The notes under the pieces are model-generated. The model searched no databases and was not told the origin of the DNA. It worked only from the letters and a program-made list of their open reading frames with translations. The position numbers were made by a program, and so were the translations under genes. Positions 53,563 to 64,000 of a stretch of 64,000 bases of DNA are shown here, piece by piece (position 1 is the first letter of the stretch; every line of letters starts with the position of its first letter). This DNA is from Solea solea (lineage: Eukaryota > Chordata > Actinopteri > Pleuronectiformes > Soleidae): NCBI RefSeq assembly GCF_958295425.1, contig NC_081139.1:24658888-24722887 (forward strand). Reading direction: 5' to 3'.

Positions 53563-55101
53563 ACTCCCTCAGGTCAGGTCTGATAGTTTTGTTTGACAGA
53601 GCCTATTTTCAGATTAAGGATGCAACATAAAAGTTTTTCGTAACAGAATTTTTGTGTATGAAAATAAAACATATGATAGGCACAACAAATGAAAATAGGA
53701 ATGAATTGTGTTAGGAGAAAGTTGTGTTTTTCCTGCTCTATGATGGGACTGGAAGATAGCATCAATTACAGATTCCTATATTATGGAAATTTAAATATTT
53801 GTACAAACAATAATGAAAGTATTGGTCTTTAGATGACAAATGGAAAAACAAAGATTGTTCTTTCTACATGTTTTTCTACAAATGTATTTTCTGCAAATGT
53901 ATATTTGGTTACCTTTAAATCCCACAATGTTAAATACTACAATAAAAAAACTACAATACACAAATTTACAATATGTAATTATTTGTTCTAACATTTTAAA
54001 TGTCAATTTGTAATTTTGGAGGTTTTCTTGGAGAATTATCTGTCTTCTTGCTCTTTTTACTTCCTCAAAATGGTATATTATGATGACGATGCTTATTATT
54101 GTTAATAAAAATAATAATAAAAAAGTGTAAACGGACTCAAGACTAATCTGAAAATACCATACATAAACCACCGTCTGTATTATACAAAATGTGCACATAA
54201 TGTAATTTTAAATTAAATCAGATCATGTGATCAGCAGTAGGTGATATAAGGAGCTCAGGAAAACAATCGGCCTTCCAAAGGAATGTAAATGTACTTCTAC
54301 AGGCAGCCTCTACATCTAATCTTTTAGGTTAGAAATTCATCATTAAATAATGATTTGCCCAACTGTCTTTGTCTGTGCAGTTCTTATATGTTGGGGTCTC
54401 AGGGTCTGTGGGCCTCCACAGTTTATAGCCTGCTGATTAGGTCATAGGTAAAGGATGAAAGCTCTCCATTACAATAACAAAGAAAAGGTAAGAGAAAGTA
54501 CCAACATGCATGACAAAAGGAGCATGCAGTAAAAGGAAAGGGCTTTGTATGTAAATAATTTGGGTCTCCATGGCGGCGTGATTAAGTATGCGACAGTGCA
54601 AAGAATCCCTGGCATGCTGCTCATTATAGTGAAGGCCCTGACACCAGACTGAGTGGTGCTGCTGTCTGTTTGTCCATCACAGATACAAACTTACAGAGAC
54701 AGACAACAACAAAAGGACAGAGGATGGGTAGATTTTGGAAAGAGAATAAGGCGAGGGAAGATGGAGAGAGGAGCCAAGTATGAGGGGGGCGGGGGGAGGA
54801 CAGGTGCCTGCCTGTAGGTTAAGCTGGAGGTAGAGGGGTGAGGAAGAGGAGAGGACAGAAGATGGATGATGAAGCAGCCCCCTGCTGAGCGTCCGTCTCA
54901 GGCTCTAGTCTCGGACTCATCTTTGTTCCTCTGAGCACAGTGGGAGAGAAAGAAGAGGACAGGAAGTCCACAATACACTTCCTCCCTGACACTTTTTCTT
55001 GTATTTTATCTCCTCCTTCATATCAACAAGCTAATATCCAGTCTTCACACACGCACACACACATATACACACATCCTAAATATCCCTCGTTCTCCACTGG
55101 C
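53560..55101. other. gene-free stretch
   Basis: The first part (to about 54240) is very AT-rich, which explains a 135-codon frame on the - strand that has no recognisable motif. From about 54540 to 54960 the composition becomes GA-rich and non-repetitive. No gene seen. Confidence 0.45.
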
Positions 55102-55173
55102 TTTCTCTTCTTTCCCTCTCTCTCTCTCTCTCGCTCTCTCCCTCTCTCTCTCTGTTTCTCTCTCTCTCTCTCG
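55102..55173. repeat. CT-rich microsatellite
   Basis: Imperfect CT repeats over about 70 bp. Confidence 0.9.
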
Positions 55174-55640
55174 CTCATTAGGGGCCATTTTCACTTCAAA
55201 GCTCCTCCATTATCTGCCATCTCTGAGGGCAATTAGGAATGGGGTGACTTTGAGCGGCAGGCACGGCCGCGGCATTATAACTACCCCCCCTTTGTTGGGG
55301 CTGCCGACATTGATGGAGAGGATACTGGGGCCCCCGAACCTCCAGCCCGGCCCCTCACCCCCTCCTTTTGACTGGTAAACTGTGGAGTAAAACGGTGTGT
55401 AATTAAGTGGCAGTCAAAGCAGGTCCTGTTTGGGTGTGTGATGGTCTTGGCAGGGGAGAGCCGGGGTGGAGGTGGCAGTCTCGGGTGGAGGGAGGCGCTC
55501 GGAGACACAAGGTTTGTGTAGCAATGGGAGTTTGGAATGAATGAGAAAGGAGAGGACACAATAGCGAGGCAAAGGGGAAAAACCCACTTTGGATGAAATG
55601 AAGTCAGTGTTTACTGACCTACTGTTCGTTTCTGTTAAAG
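55174..55640. other. GC-richer unique stretch, candidate noncoding element
   Basis: This block is clearly richer in G+C than its surroundings and non-repetitive (for example 'ggcacggccgcggcattata' at about 55260). Open frames on both strands overlap with no splice or motif support, so I do not call a gene. Confidence 0.35.
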
Positions 55641-55852
55641 ATGAAAGGGAGTGTTGTAAAAAAAACAAAAAAAAACTTACAAGTAATGTACAGACCTTAA
55701 AGGTCTGGTGTTTACATTCTGATTGAAAGTATTTTCATTTGGCAGAAATTTAAGTTTAAGTAAAGTAAGTTTAATTATTTATAAGTGAACAACACTTTTT
55801 ATTAATGAATTGATGTTTTTTTTCTGATAAAAATGGTCTTTTTTCAAAAGTG

Positions 55853-56047
55853 TGTTATCTTCCAACTGGAAGATTGAGGGTTCAATTCCTCACCGTCCCT
55901 GGGCAAGACAGTTAAAACGATTTGGATGGAAAAAGTGCTGCACATGCAGTAGATGAACAGAGAGAATGGGTGTACATGGCAAAACGGTGGTGTAAAGCAG
56001 CTTTGAGTGGTCATGAAGACAATGAAAAGCACTTTATAAATCACTTA
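55853..56047 (+). mobile_element. tRNA-derived SINE, 5' truncated
   Basis: The B box GGTTCAATTCC is intact, and 'gggcaagacag', 'gcagctttgagtggtcatga' and 'aaaagcactttataaat' follow as in the copy at 45709. The A box and first part are missing. Confidence 0.8.
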
Positions 56048-56099
56048 CAAAGGACAAACTAAACACCTTTTGACCTCTGATGCTAACTGAAAGCTATAG

Positions 56100-56188
56100 G
56101 TTCTCCAACACAGGGGCGATGTGAGATGAGGGATATTCAGCTGCAACTTCACCAGTAAATTTAGCTAAATTTGACACTGTGCCTTTAA
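56100..56188 (-). mobile_element. fragment of the 46893 element family
   Basis: Read in reverse, the sequence repeats the left end and following part of the element at 46893: 'gagggatattcag', 'gcaacttca', 'cactgt', 'ctttaa'. The other end is absent. Confidence 0.6.
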
Positions 56189-57780
56189 GCATGTCCGCCC
56201 TACAGAAGGCCCATTCTCAGAATTATTGCCTCTAAAATTAAAGTACTGTCTGTGTTCACAACTTCCATTTTGTCATTTATGGCATCTCCTCATACGAGCG
56301 TCAAACAGAGGCACAGTGAGTGAAGCTGTCACCAAATAAATGTCTCATTATATTCCTTTTCCTCTCCGCAACAATATTTTACCACAGCACTTTGCTGGAA
56401 GTTTGCACACATTGCCCCTTAGTGTATGTGCTGAGTGGTATATGAGGGTTTTTTTTAAGGATGGTGGTTTACTGTGTCGCTGCTGCCAAAGTCATGAAAA
56501 GAGCCAATAGTAAAGTACAAAGTGAAGACAGCTGTACTGTTAGACACAGCATGGTTAAATGGAGCTACATGAATGCTTTTAGGAAGTCTGTCGAGGGGGA
56601 AAGACAATGAGAAAGTTTGAGGTGGACATTTGGGAATAAAACTGGAATAATGCAGAATATAAACTCCTTTTTATATAATTCTTTGCAATTAGAATCTACA
56701 AAGATACATTTCTGCACCTTGGAGGAATGTGGTGACTCTGCTGTGGTGGAAGCCAATCTTTGATGCTCCCACTAGTGAGCCGTCTCCCACTGAGCACTGA
56801 CATCCTGTCAGCATGAGACCTCTGCTTATTCCCTGGGTTAGTCACTACATGACCACAGGACGTGTGTGTGTGTGTGTGTGTGTGTGTGCATATTAGAGTC
56901 GGACATAATTGGAGTTCTTATTAAGTAGAAATACAAAAAGAAAACAAAGCGGAATAACCTAACTAATTCTGGTTTCATAGTTGTACCAATATTTGTAGCA
57001 TGATTAAATTATATTTTGTCGTTGCATTTCTTTTTTCTTTTTTTTTTACAGTGTGTGGAAGTTGTCTTTGTTTGTATTGTGAATACACACACACTGGAAA
57101 CGATTGAAAAAGCCATAATGACTTAAATGGCTTCAGCTGCACCAGCTTGATAGAAGAGGCTAGGCTAAAGTTATTTAAAGTTCATGCATGTAAGATTTTA
57201 GAGGACGTATTGGCATAAATTGAATATACTAGCCATATATTTAAGTGTATAAGTTTATAATTGTTCTGATGTAAATGGAATGCAGTACTTGAATAATCCT
57301 TTTACTTTAGGACACTAAGGGCCTGGCTTTTTGAAGGCCACCATCTTGTGCTGCCATTTTTCTTGTTTATTTTATATAATATATTAAAGGTTTGCCTTTA
57401 GGAGAGAGTTTTTGGATCAATAATTTTCAGCGTGTATTAGGAAGATTTGTAGTTGTTTTTCATAAAATTTCATCTTTCAGGAAAAAGTCCTAAAAATGCA
57501 CTGGCAGGGATGTGATATCAGGATTTTGGATGTTTTGGTCAAGATATCCTATTTTCCAAACTTCAGTCTGGAAATTGGCAGCATCCCTTTAAATATGACA
57601 AACAGAGCCCGAAACACGAGCACTTAAACAATCAGACGACCTGCAAACAAAGTCTCTTTAGAAGAGAAAACAGAGTGTAATGTGTGATAAAGCAAAAAAC
57701 AAACAAACCCAAAACTACATTATCTAATTCATTTAGATTGTTCACAGCTTTTTTACAGGCACTCTGCTTTCAACTAAATA
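56189..57780. other. gene-free stretch
   Basis: A (GT)14 microsatellite lies at 56862-56889. No gene, RNA or definable transposon. Confidence 0.5.
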
Positions 57781-58130
57781 GGTAACTCAGGAATTCTGCG
57801 GGCTGTGGTGGAATTAGTGACAATTACACTTTCAGGTAATTATTAATCCTCAGCTACCCAATAAAGCCATTCACACAAACCTCAAGGGCCTTCAACAGTA
57901 TGTGGTGTGGAATCAGAATGACGCAGAGCAGGGTCTCACGCCACCTTAATTGCCCGGTGTCAGGAGCCTGTGGGTGGATTAGGTTTCAAATTGCTTTAAT
58001 TGATGTTGAGGTAACAAACAGGTAACAGAATCGTTGGGATAGTACACTGCCAGAGGGTTAACTGAGACAAACGGTGAGAGAGTCAGTAGCTGCTACTGCC
58101 CGTGTCCCTGTATACAGGCAGGTGTAGAGA
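57781..58130. promoter_or_regulatory. candidate noncoding regulatory element
   Basis: A unique stretch with several homeodomain-type cores: TAATTATTAAT at 57837-57847, TTAATT at 57946-57951 and another at about 57996-58001. It has no repeat character. The call is only a suggestion from composition and motif density in a gene-free region. Confidence 0.25.
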
Positions 58131-59639
58131 ACTGTTTTAGTGACTGAATTATGTCTGCTCTGACAAAAGCTTGTGTTGCTGTTGTCTTATTCAGTTGTGT
58201 ACAGTTGTGCAGTAGTAGCTTGGCTCCCAATCATGTTATCTGGGTGTGTTTGAGAAAAACATGTTTTCATGTATTTTAAAAGCTGGTTTAAGTCAGACTA
58301 ACACTAACCTTTTAGAGTGTCAGTGTGCAGAAAATTCAACTTTACAGTAAAGACAGTGAAGATAAAGATAATAAATAATAAACATGCATTAGCAAAAAAT
58401 GTATTAATATATAAAGATATTATCACTAAGACTATAAAAAATGAGTTAAAATAGAATGTACATTATAGACAGTTATACAGTATAAATAAACAAAAGTTGA
58501 ACATGGGAAATTATATAAGTATAATAAGGTTGTGGTTTTTACTGTTGTTTGTTACCAGTAAAAGTTACATACAAATGCACTGAGTGAAAAAATGAAAAAT
58601 ATCTGATAACATGATATGAGGTAAATATCTGTCTGTCATGGCTGGGTTGGTTGCAAACTTTGGACATACCAGCGCTTCATGGTATTCTGCACACAAACGT
58701 CACAGCAGCATCTCCACAGATATAAACAAAAAACAGTACTGCATATCAGTATGACATATCAAGAAATATGATTGGAGTACTAATAATGGTTAAAGAAGCA
58801 CTGTTTGTATGGGTTCAACAGTAGATACACGCTGTAGCTTATGTACCATTTATGTAACCCCCCCCCCCCCACACACACACACACACACAAATCCAAACCT
58901 CAGTGAGGTCCTATAATGAAGAATAATCTCTTTTATCGCCCCAGTTACAAAGAGAGAGTGGAGCAGTGTCACTGACTCAGTTTCTCAACAGCATGTCTCA
59001 CAGATTAAGCAAACGCTGGTAATTGCCCCTGAGATCAGGTTCTGTTTTGACTGTTTGTCGTCCTCGCTGCCACCTGACGTGCATTTGATCTGCAGTTGGA
59101 TGGCAGCAGGGATCCCCGTTCACTCCTCACATCTCAGCTCCATGCAGAGTGACAGAGAACCCCTCGAGAAGCACTGACCAACTCATTATAATATCATGTG
59201 TTTCTTTTCAAAATGACTGAAAGTCCTGCACAAACAAACACACACAATAGCTGTAAAACACACTGGATCAAAGTGAAACACTGACCCTAACAGTGAAACA
59301 CTGAAATTCACTTTCATTATCTCACCTTGAGGTGATGTTGGATGTCTCAATGGAAAAAAGATATAAAATTTCATGCATCCACAGGGGAATAACATGGTCA
59401 TTAAAGCAAACAATTACTGCACACTTTTATTAGTGCAAACAAATTATGCCCAGACTGCACCAATAAGTGTTAAAAACACAAATGCAAACGCCCGATCCAA
59501 GTGAAATGTTTGTTTCAGTCAAAGTAAAAACCTTTCTTCATGAGTATAGCACAGATGGAATGTCTGTTTCAATGTTTCTCTTTGCCATTCTGGAACACTT
59601 ACAGAGTGAACTGATAATGATTTTGAGTAACATGACATG
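58131..59639. other. gene-free stretch
   Basis: A C13 run followed by an AC tract lies at 58858-58889. No gene recognised. Confidence 0.45.
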
Positions 59640-59890
59640 CTGACAAATGATTGCAGAGATGAGTCACGAGCGCTCTGCAGTCAGTCATGGTAACCTCTCC
59701 CCCGGTTACAGCTGACCTTGTCAACAGGCTGGGATCAAACTGAAGTCAGGCGCGCGACCGTTTCAGTAGCCCGGTCCTGACCTGAGGAGGTCTAAGCAGA
59801 GGCGGGGTTAATACCTGCTGCAGCAATCAATCTGCTTCTCATTTTCAACCTGCCGGATCATCTGAGCCTGTTTAAAAGGCAGGAGGGGGG
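59640..59890. promoter_or_regulatory. candidate noncoding regulatory element
   Basis: The stretch has balanced composition, is non-repetitive, and lies between AT-rich flanks ('ctgaccttgtcaacaggctg', 'gcagcaatcaatctgcttct'). No open frame with motifs. Suggestion only. Confidence 0.25.
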
Positions 59891-62800
59891 GAAAAAAGAG
59901 GGTTTTTTGACATGTCAATTATCATGGATTTACTGTTATTAGGATGATTGCCTCAGTGAATCTGCGCAGTGAGCTGCTGGGATTAAAGAGCCATTTGGCA
60001 TTTTGTCTGGGAAGTTTGACATGAAAACCTGCAAAGATTTCTGTGACTCAATATCTGTAAAAGATCTTAAGAGAATATAAGTCGGGTTTTAAATCCTTAC
60101 TTGTTATTCTTCAGAATGTGAGAGTCGTTCACACTAAAATTAGCAGCTATGCCTGATATCTTTGAACCCAGGTGAAAAAAAATAGTTTTTTTCTTCTTTT
60201 TTATGCCTGTGAGAAGAAAACAACAACAGCACAATACAGTCCCTCATTCGAACGCATCAGCAAGTGAACAATTCTTAAAATTATAGTGAAGAAATCTGAA
60301 ATAAAATGTTGAAAAAGTAGATGAATGCACTGAAGATGATGCCGGAATTTGCTGCGCAGATGAAGAAGAAATGACCGCGATAAACCCTGGTCTTCTGTTT
60401 CCCATGTGCACTGCAGACTAAGATGAGTAAGAAGTTTAAAAACTATTACCTGAGTTTAATGTATCTTTTTAATTGTTTAGTTACAAGTATGGTTGATTCT
60501 ATTCTAAACTGGCTTTATTGACTTGATGACAGGGTTGTTAGTGGTTAAACAATATTCTCAAACAATTCTGACCTGACAGCAGTGGGAGAGGTTTGGGCTC
60601 TAAATGAGGAATAATTACAGCCTGAAGGCAAAGCTAATACTAATAAAACCGCCTGACAATGCTACAGGAATGTTGCCACAATTAATGAAACCTACCGGCC
60701 TCTCTTCTGTCTGGTGCCAAGGCACATGTGGAACCTCTAAAAGCCTGTGTTTCTGGTGGAGTGAATTACCCCCTCAAACCAGTCACACCAGGATATCAGG
60801 ATGCAGCGCTGAATGAAGTTAAAAGGCCCAACGCAGGGCACAATCCCCTAAAAGCATTATTGTATACACGCAAGCTCACGGGGAACGACTTGTGTATGCT
60901 TAGACACAAATACACAGACGGGAATCTGGTTTACTGGCAGATCAATGACGGAGTAAACAGCGACTTAAGAGCGAGATGGTTGAAAAGGCCGACGGTGGAT
61001 TGAGGGTGAACAGTTCTCGCTCAAATCTCCTGTGGAGCTACAATGTTTGGATATGTAGTGAATAGGATTTGGTGTGGAATATTATCTCATTCTTCGTGTT
61101 TCATGTCACATACGCTTTATTCTGAAGTCAAATGTGACGGGGAAACAGAAAACAAAATGAAAGGAGAGGAATGTGAGAGGCCACAGACAGCATGGGCAGC
61201 AGCATGTGGAGGACCAGAGGGAGGGTATAGGAAGAGGGTACGGGGGGATTCTCCTGTAATTGCTGCAGCAGCATGGGGCCTGATTCAAGGCCTTGGGCTG
61301 ATATTAAAGTGACCTGAGAGACTCCAGACACAACAGGCATTTAAACAGTCCTGGCTCCACTGTGGAATGAGCCTCCCACACGCGGACATTCCCACTTTCC
61401 AAACACCACTGTCTTGTCAAATATTGCCAGGTTGTCTGCCCAGCATTTTCAGCATTCAGTCGTGTGACCTCACAGCAGAGCAGGTGAGCCTGGTGCAGAG
61501 AAAAACACCACAGATGTGGACTTTACAGTCAGTTAAAAAAAGCAGAAAAACAACTATAGCTCCATGTAATGAGAAATGAATCAACTTGCTGGCATATTTA
61601 TTGTGATGAGCCACCAGTAATTAAACTATAATGAATTGCTGCAGGTTATTTAAGAGAATTATAATCAAGCAGTTTGGCTGTGGCCTGGAAAAGCAGTGGG
61701 AGCTTTTATTTGATCTATTTTAACATGCATTTCAGCAAATCCATGTTGAGGAATTAATTAATAACTGTAAGCAACAAACACACACAGTTTCACTGAACAA
61801 TGCAGTGGTGACAATGAGGCAAGGAAGTACACAAAAACCATTACAAGGAATGTCTCTGACTAACAAGTGTAACTAAAAACCCTAATGGCCCTGTCATTGT
61901 TCTGTATTATTATGGTTGTGTTATTTGTATCTTCAATCACAGAAAATGGATCATTAATGAGAATCCACTGGAGATGCATTGTTATTATTATTGAAGCAGT
62001 CGTTTAGAAGCAGCAGCTGTGGCTCTTGTGATTGGTTGTGGTTTGTCTGTAATTCATTACATCTTTTATTTTTCTAAAGCAGGATGTGTAAACTATTGAA
62101 AAATGGAGTCGAATGGTAAATGTTTTCTTCTAAAGTGTTAGTAACATTATTACCTCAATCATTGTTCTTTGGACATTTACATTTACATGTACATGTACAA
62201 TCCCAAACCTCTGGTTAAAGTCATAGGGAGCACGTGTGCTGTAACAATAATAAACACACTGTGAAGATAGTGGCTTAGACATGGTTTAGTAACATTAAAT
62301 TCAAACTTTTGTCAGGTCAGGTCCACACGTGTCTTTGTTTCTCATGTTGTCCAGCCAAAGTCCCGCACTGCACACAGGAAGTGATTTGTTTGATGTCAAA
62401 ACAGAAGGAGGCAACAGCAACTTTGTGGTGGCGGGCTGGAGCATGACTGAAAACACAAAGAAGTGCCCACAAAACGTTTCAGAGGTGAGACAACTGTTCA
62501 GCACTTTCCCCCGCCTGCATACACACAAATGAAGACCACGTCAATTCATCCAGACAGAGGCAGTAACACCGCCATCAAAAGTTACGTACTGCAGCTTTAA
62601 GCTTCCACGTTTTCTCGGCCAACCCATCCACATAGTATGGAAGTCTGTTTCCACCAGAAAAAAAAAAGTATAAAAAGTTGAAATTATGAGATAAAAAGTC
62701 AAAGTTATGAGATAAAAAAAAAGTGCACACACTATTACTAAAGTGAGTGCGTACTGTAGGTCATCATTACCTGTTTGCTCTTTACAGGATAATGTTGTGT

Positions 62801-63135
62801 TTGGATGATCCGATATAGCAGGTGTGTACTATTTACAATATATATAAAAATATTGTCTTTGTATCATGCTTGTCATTGTTTAAGGCATAAAACATACACT
62901 ATAGGCAAGGAGCCTCTGACATGTGTATTTTCATCTTTCAACCAAAGTCCACAACTGAGTTAAAAATGGAGCGATATCACTCAAAACAGGAAGTGGTTCA
63001 TTACACTGTCACACATTCAAAGGGCAGTTAAGTGGGTTAAGACCTATAGCTCTAGTGTTAAGAGTATGTCAGGGTTAGGGTTGGGATTAGGCATTTTATT
63101 GTAATGTTAGGGTTTGTCAGGGGCTAGGATTGGGA

Positions 63136-63172
<37 letters not shown>

Positions 63173-64000
63173 TTGAACGTGTATTTGTTAGGACATTTTC
63201 TGGCATAAACACTAACCTTGTAAGGACTAGTCCTTATGGAGACCTAATGAGGCCAAATCACATTTCTGAGTTAGGTTTGGGGCTCAGATTTTAATTGCGA
63301 TTGGGTTAATCATTGGGATTACCTGGACATGGTTAAGGTCAGGCTGTCCAGATGAAGAATGGCTTTGCACGACTGGGTATTTGTGCACGTGTGTTTACAG
63401 CTCTGAGGTCCAGCAGTGGCTGAGTGACTCTTACCTTTGCTCTAACACCATAGTTAACACAGTCGCTCTGGCTCCACAATGGGTGGAGTCGCCAGACAGC
63501 ATAACTTGGCCCTGCAGCCCACTGTAATTAGCCTTATTGAATCTGTCACTCAGTCAGCCACCCCAATCTGGTCCCAGAGCGCCCCGGTGCTAACATCAAG
63601 GAGAAGGCGCTGAGAGTGAGGGCAGGAAGCTGCTGGCCATGCGATGCTAAGAGCTATCAGCTATGTGTTACTGTTTTAATCATCTTCCACTGTGTGCAGC
63701 CACTCTTCCCCTCTCCAGGCTCGACTCGAGATGTGTTTTGACAATCTGATTGTCCGTTGGCATGACGTGATGTAACGAGGGACACATGTTGCTGGGGAGG
63801 AGGCAGAATATGAACGTTACATCAAAGAGAGGAAAATCAGATCTTAGGCTGGACGCGAGTGTAGAGCTAGATAGTACTTTTAAATCTGTTTATGTTTCTC
63901 AATGAAGATGTTTTCAATTGAGGGAAATGTAGAGCTCAGATATAAGGGCACGCTCGAGTGTGGGTTTGATAGGATAACAAAGGCCACATGAAACATGCTG
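59891..64000. other. gene-free stretch to the window end
   Basis: No exon or RNA gene is recognised. A (TG)16 microsatellite lies at 63138-63169. Unique, balanced stretches at about 60590-61000 and 63420-63730 may be noncoding regulatory DNA. No msx homeobox exon is present; if synteny with human holds it would lie beyond the right edge. Confidence 0.45.

Noticed and set aside
53791..54198. 135-codon open frame on the - strand
   Set aside because: Very AT-rich, composition-driven, no motif, no splice support.
39701..64000. Search for an msx homeobox exon
   Set aside because: No homeodomain-like reading (WFQNRR-type) was found on either strand.

Overview
The window is nuclear DNA of a ray-finned fish, most likely a percomorph teleost. 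Supporting signs are spliced genes with GT/AG introns, AT-rich noncoding DNA, many microsatellites, and repeat families typical of teleosts: hAT-like MITEs, a Tc1-like element, tRNA-derived SINEs and a LINE relic. The species cannot be named from the sequence. Nothing prokaryotic, viral or CRISPR-like was seen.

Layout. (1) 773-5430, + strand: the last three coding exons of nsg1, an endosomal membrane protein of neurons; its first exon(s) lie left of the window. (2) 6977-33508, - strand: the complete coding sequence of stx18 (syntaxin-18, a Qa-SNARE of the ER), 11 exons and 324 codons, with a 16.5-kb first intron. nsg1 and stx18 lie tail to tail about 1.5 kb apart, the same neighbours as human NSG1 and STX18 on 4p16. 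(3) 37754-39425, + strand: a three-exon gene of 272 codons for an unnamed protein with a Myb/SANT-like DNA-binding domain and a C-terminal coiled coil. Its second intron holds an 88-bp perfect inverted repeat. (4) 39.7-64 kb: about 24 kb with no gene I can support. It holds SINEs, MITEs and microsatellites, and several unique stretches that could be regulatory. In human the next gene after STX18 is MSX1; no msx homeobox exon is present here.

The introns of stx18 carry much mobile DNA. They hold two hAT-like MITEs with perfect 8-bp target duplications (8218, 14110) and a third hAT-like element with a 7/8 match (26539). They also hold a TTAA-flanked element (31262), a LINE relic (9700), two other inverted-repeat elements (12614, 15745), and a 1632-bp Tc1-like element with IR/DR ends whose transposase is broken (27262). 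A further hAT MITE with a perfect 8-bp duplication lies in the gene-free region (49282).

The three genes share no obvious pathway. nsg1 and stx18 both act in membrane traffic (neuronal endosomes and ER-Golgi respectively), but their proximity looks like conserved synteny rather than functional linkage. All exon limits were set by reading splice sites and keeping frame by eye; no search or alignment program was run.
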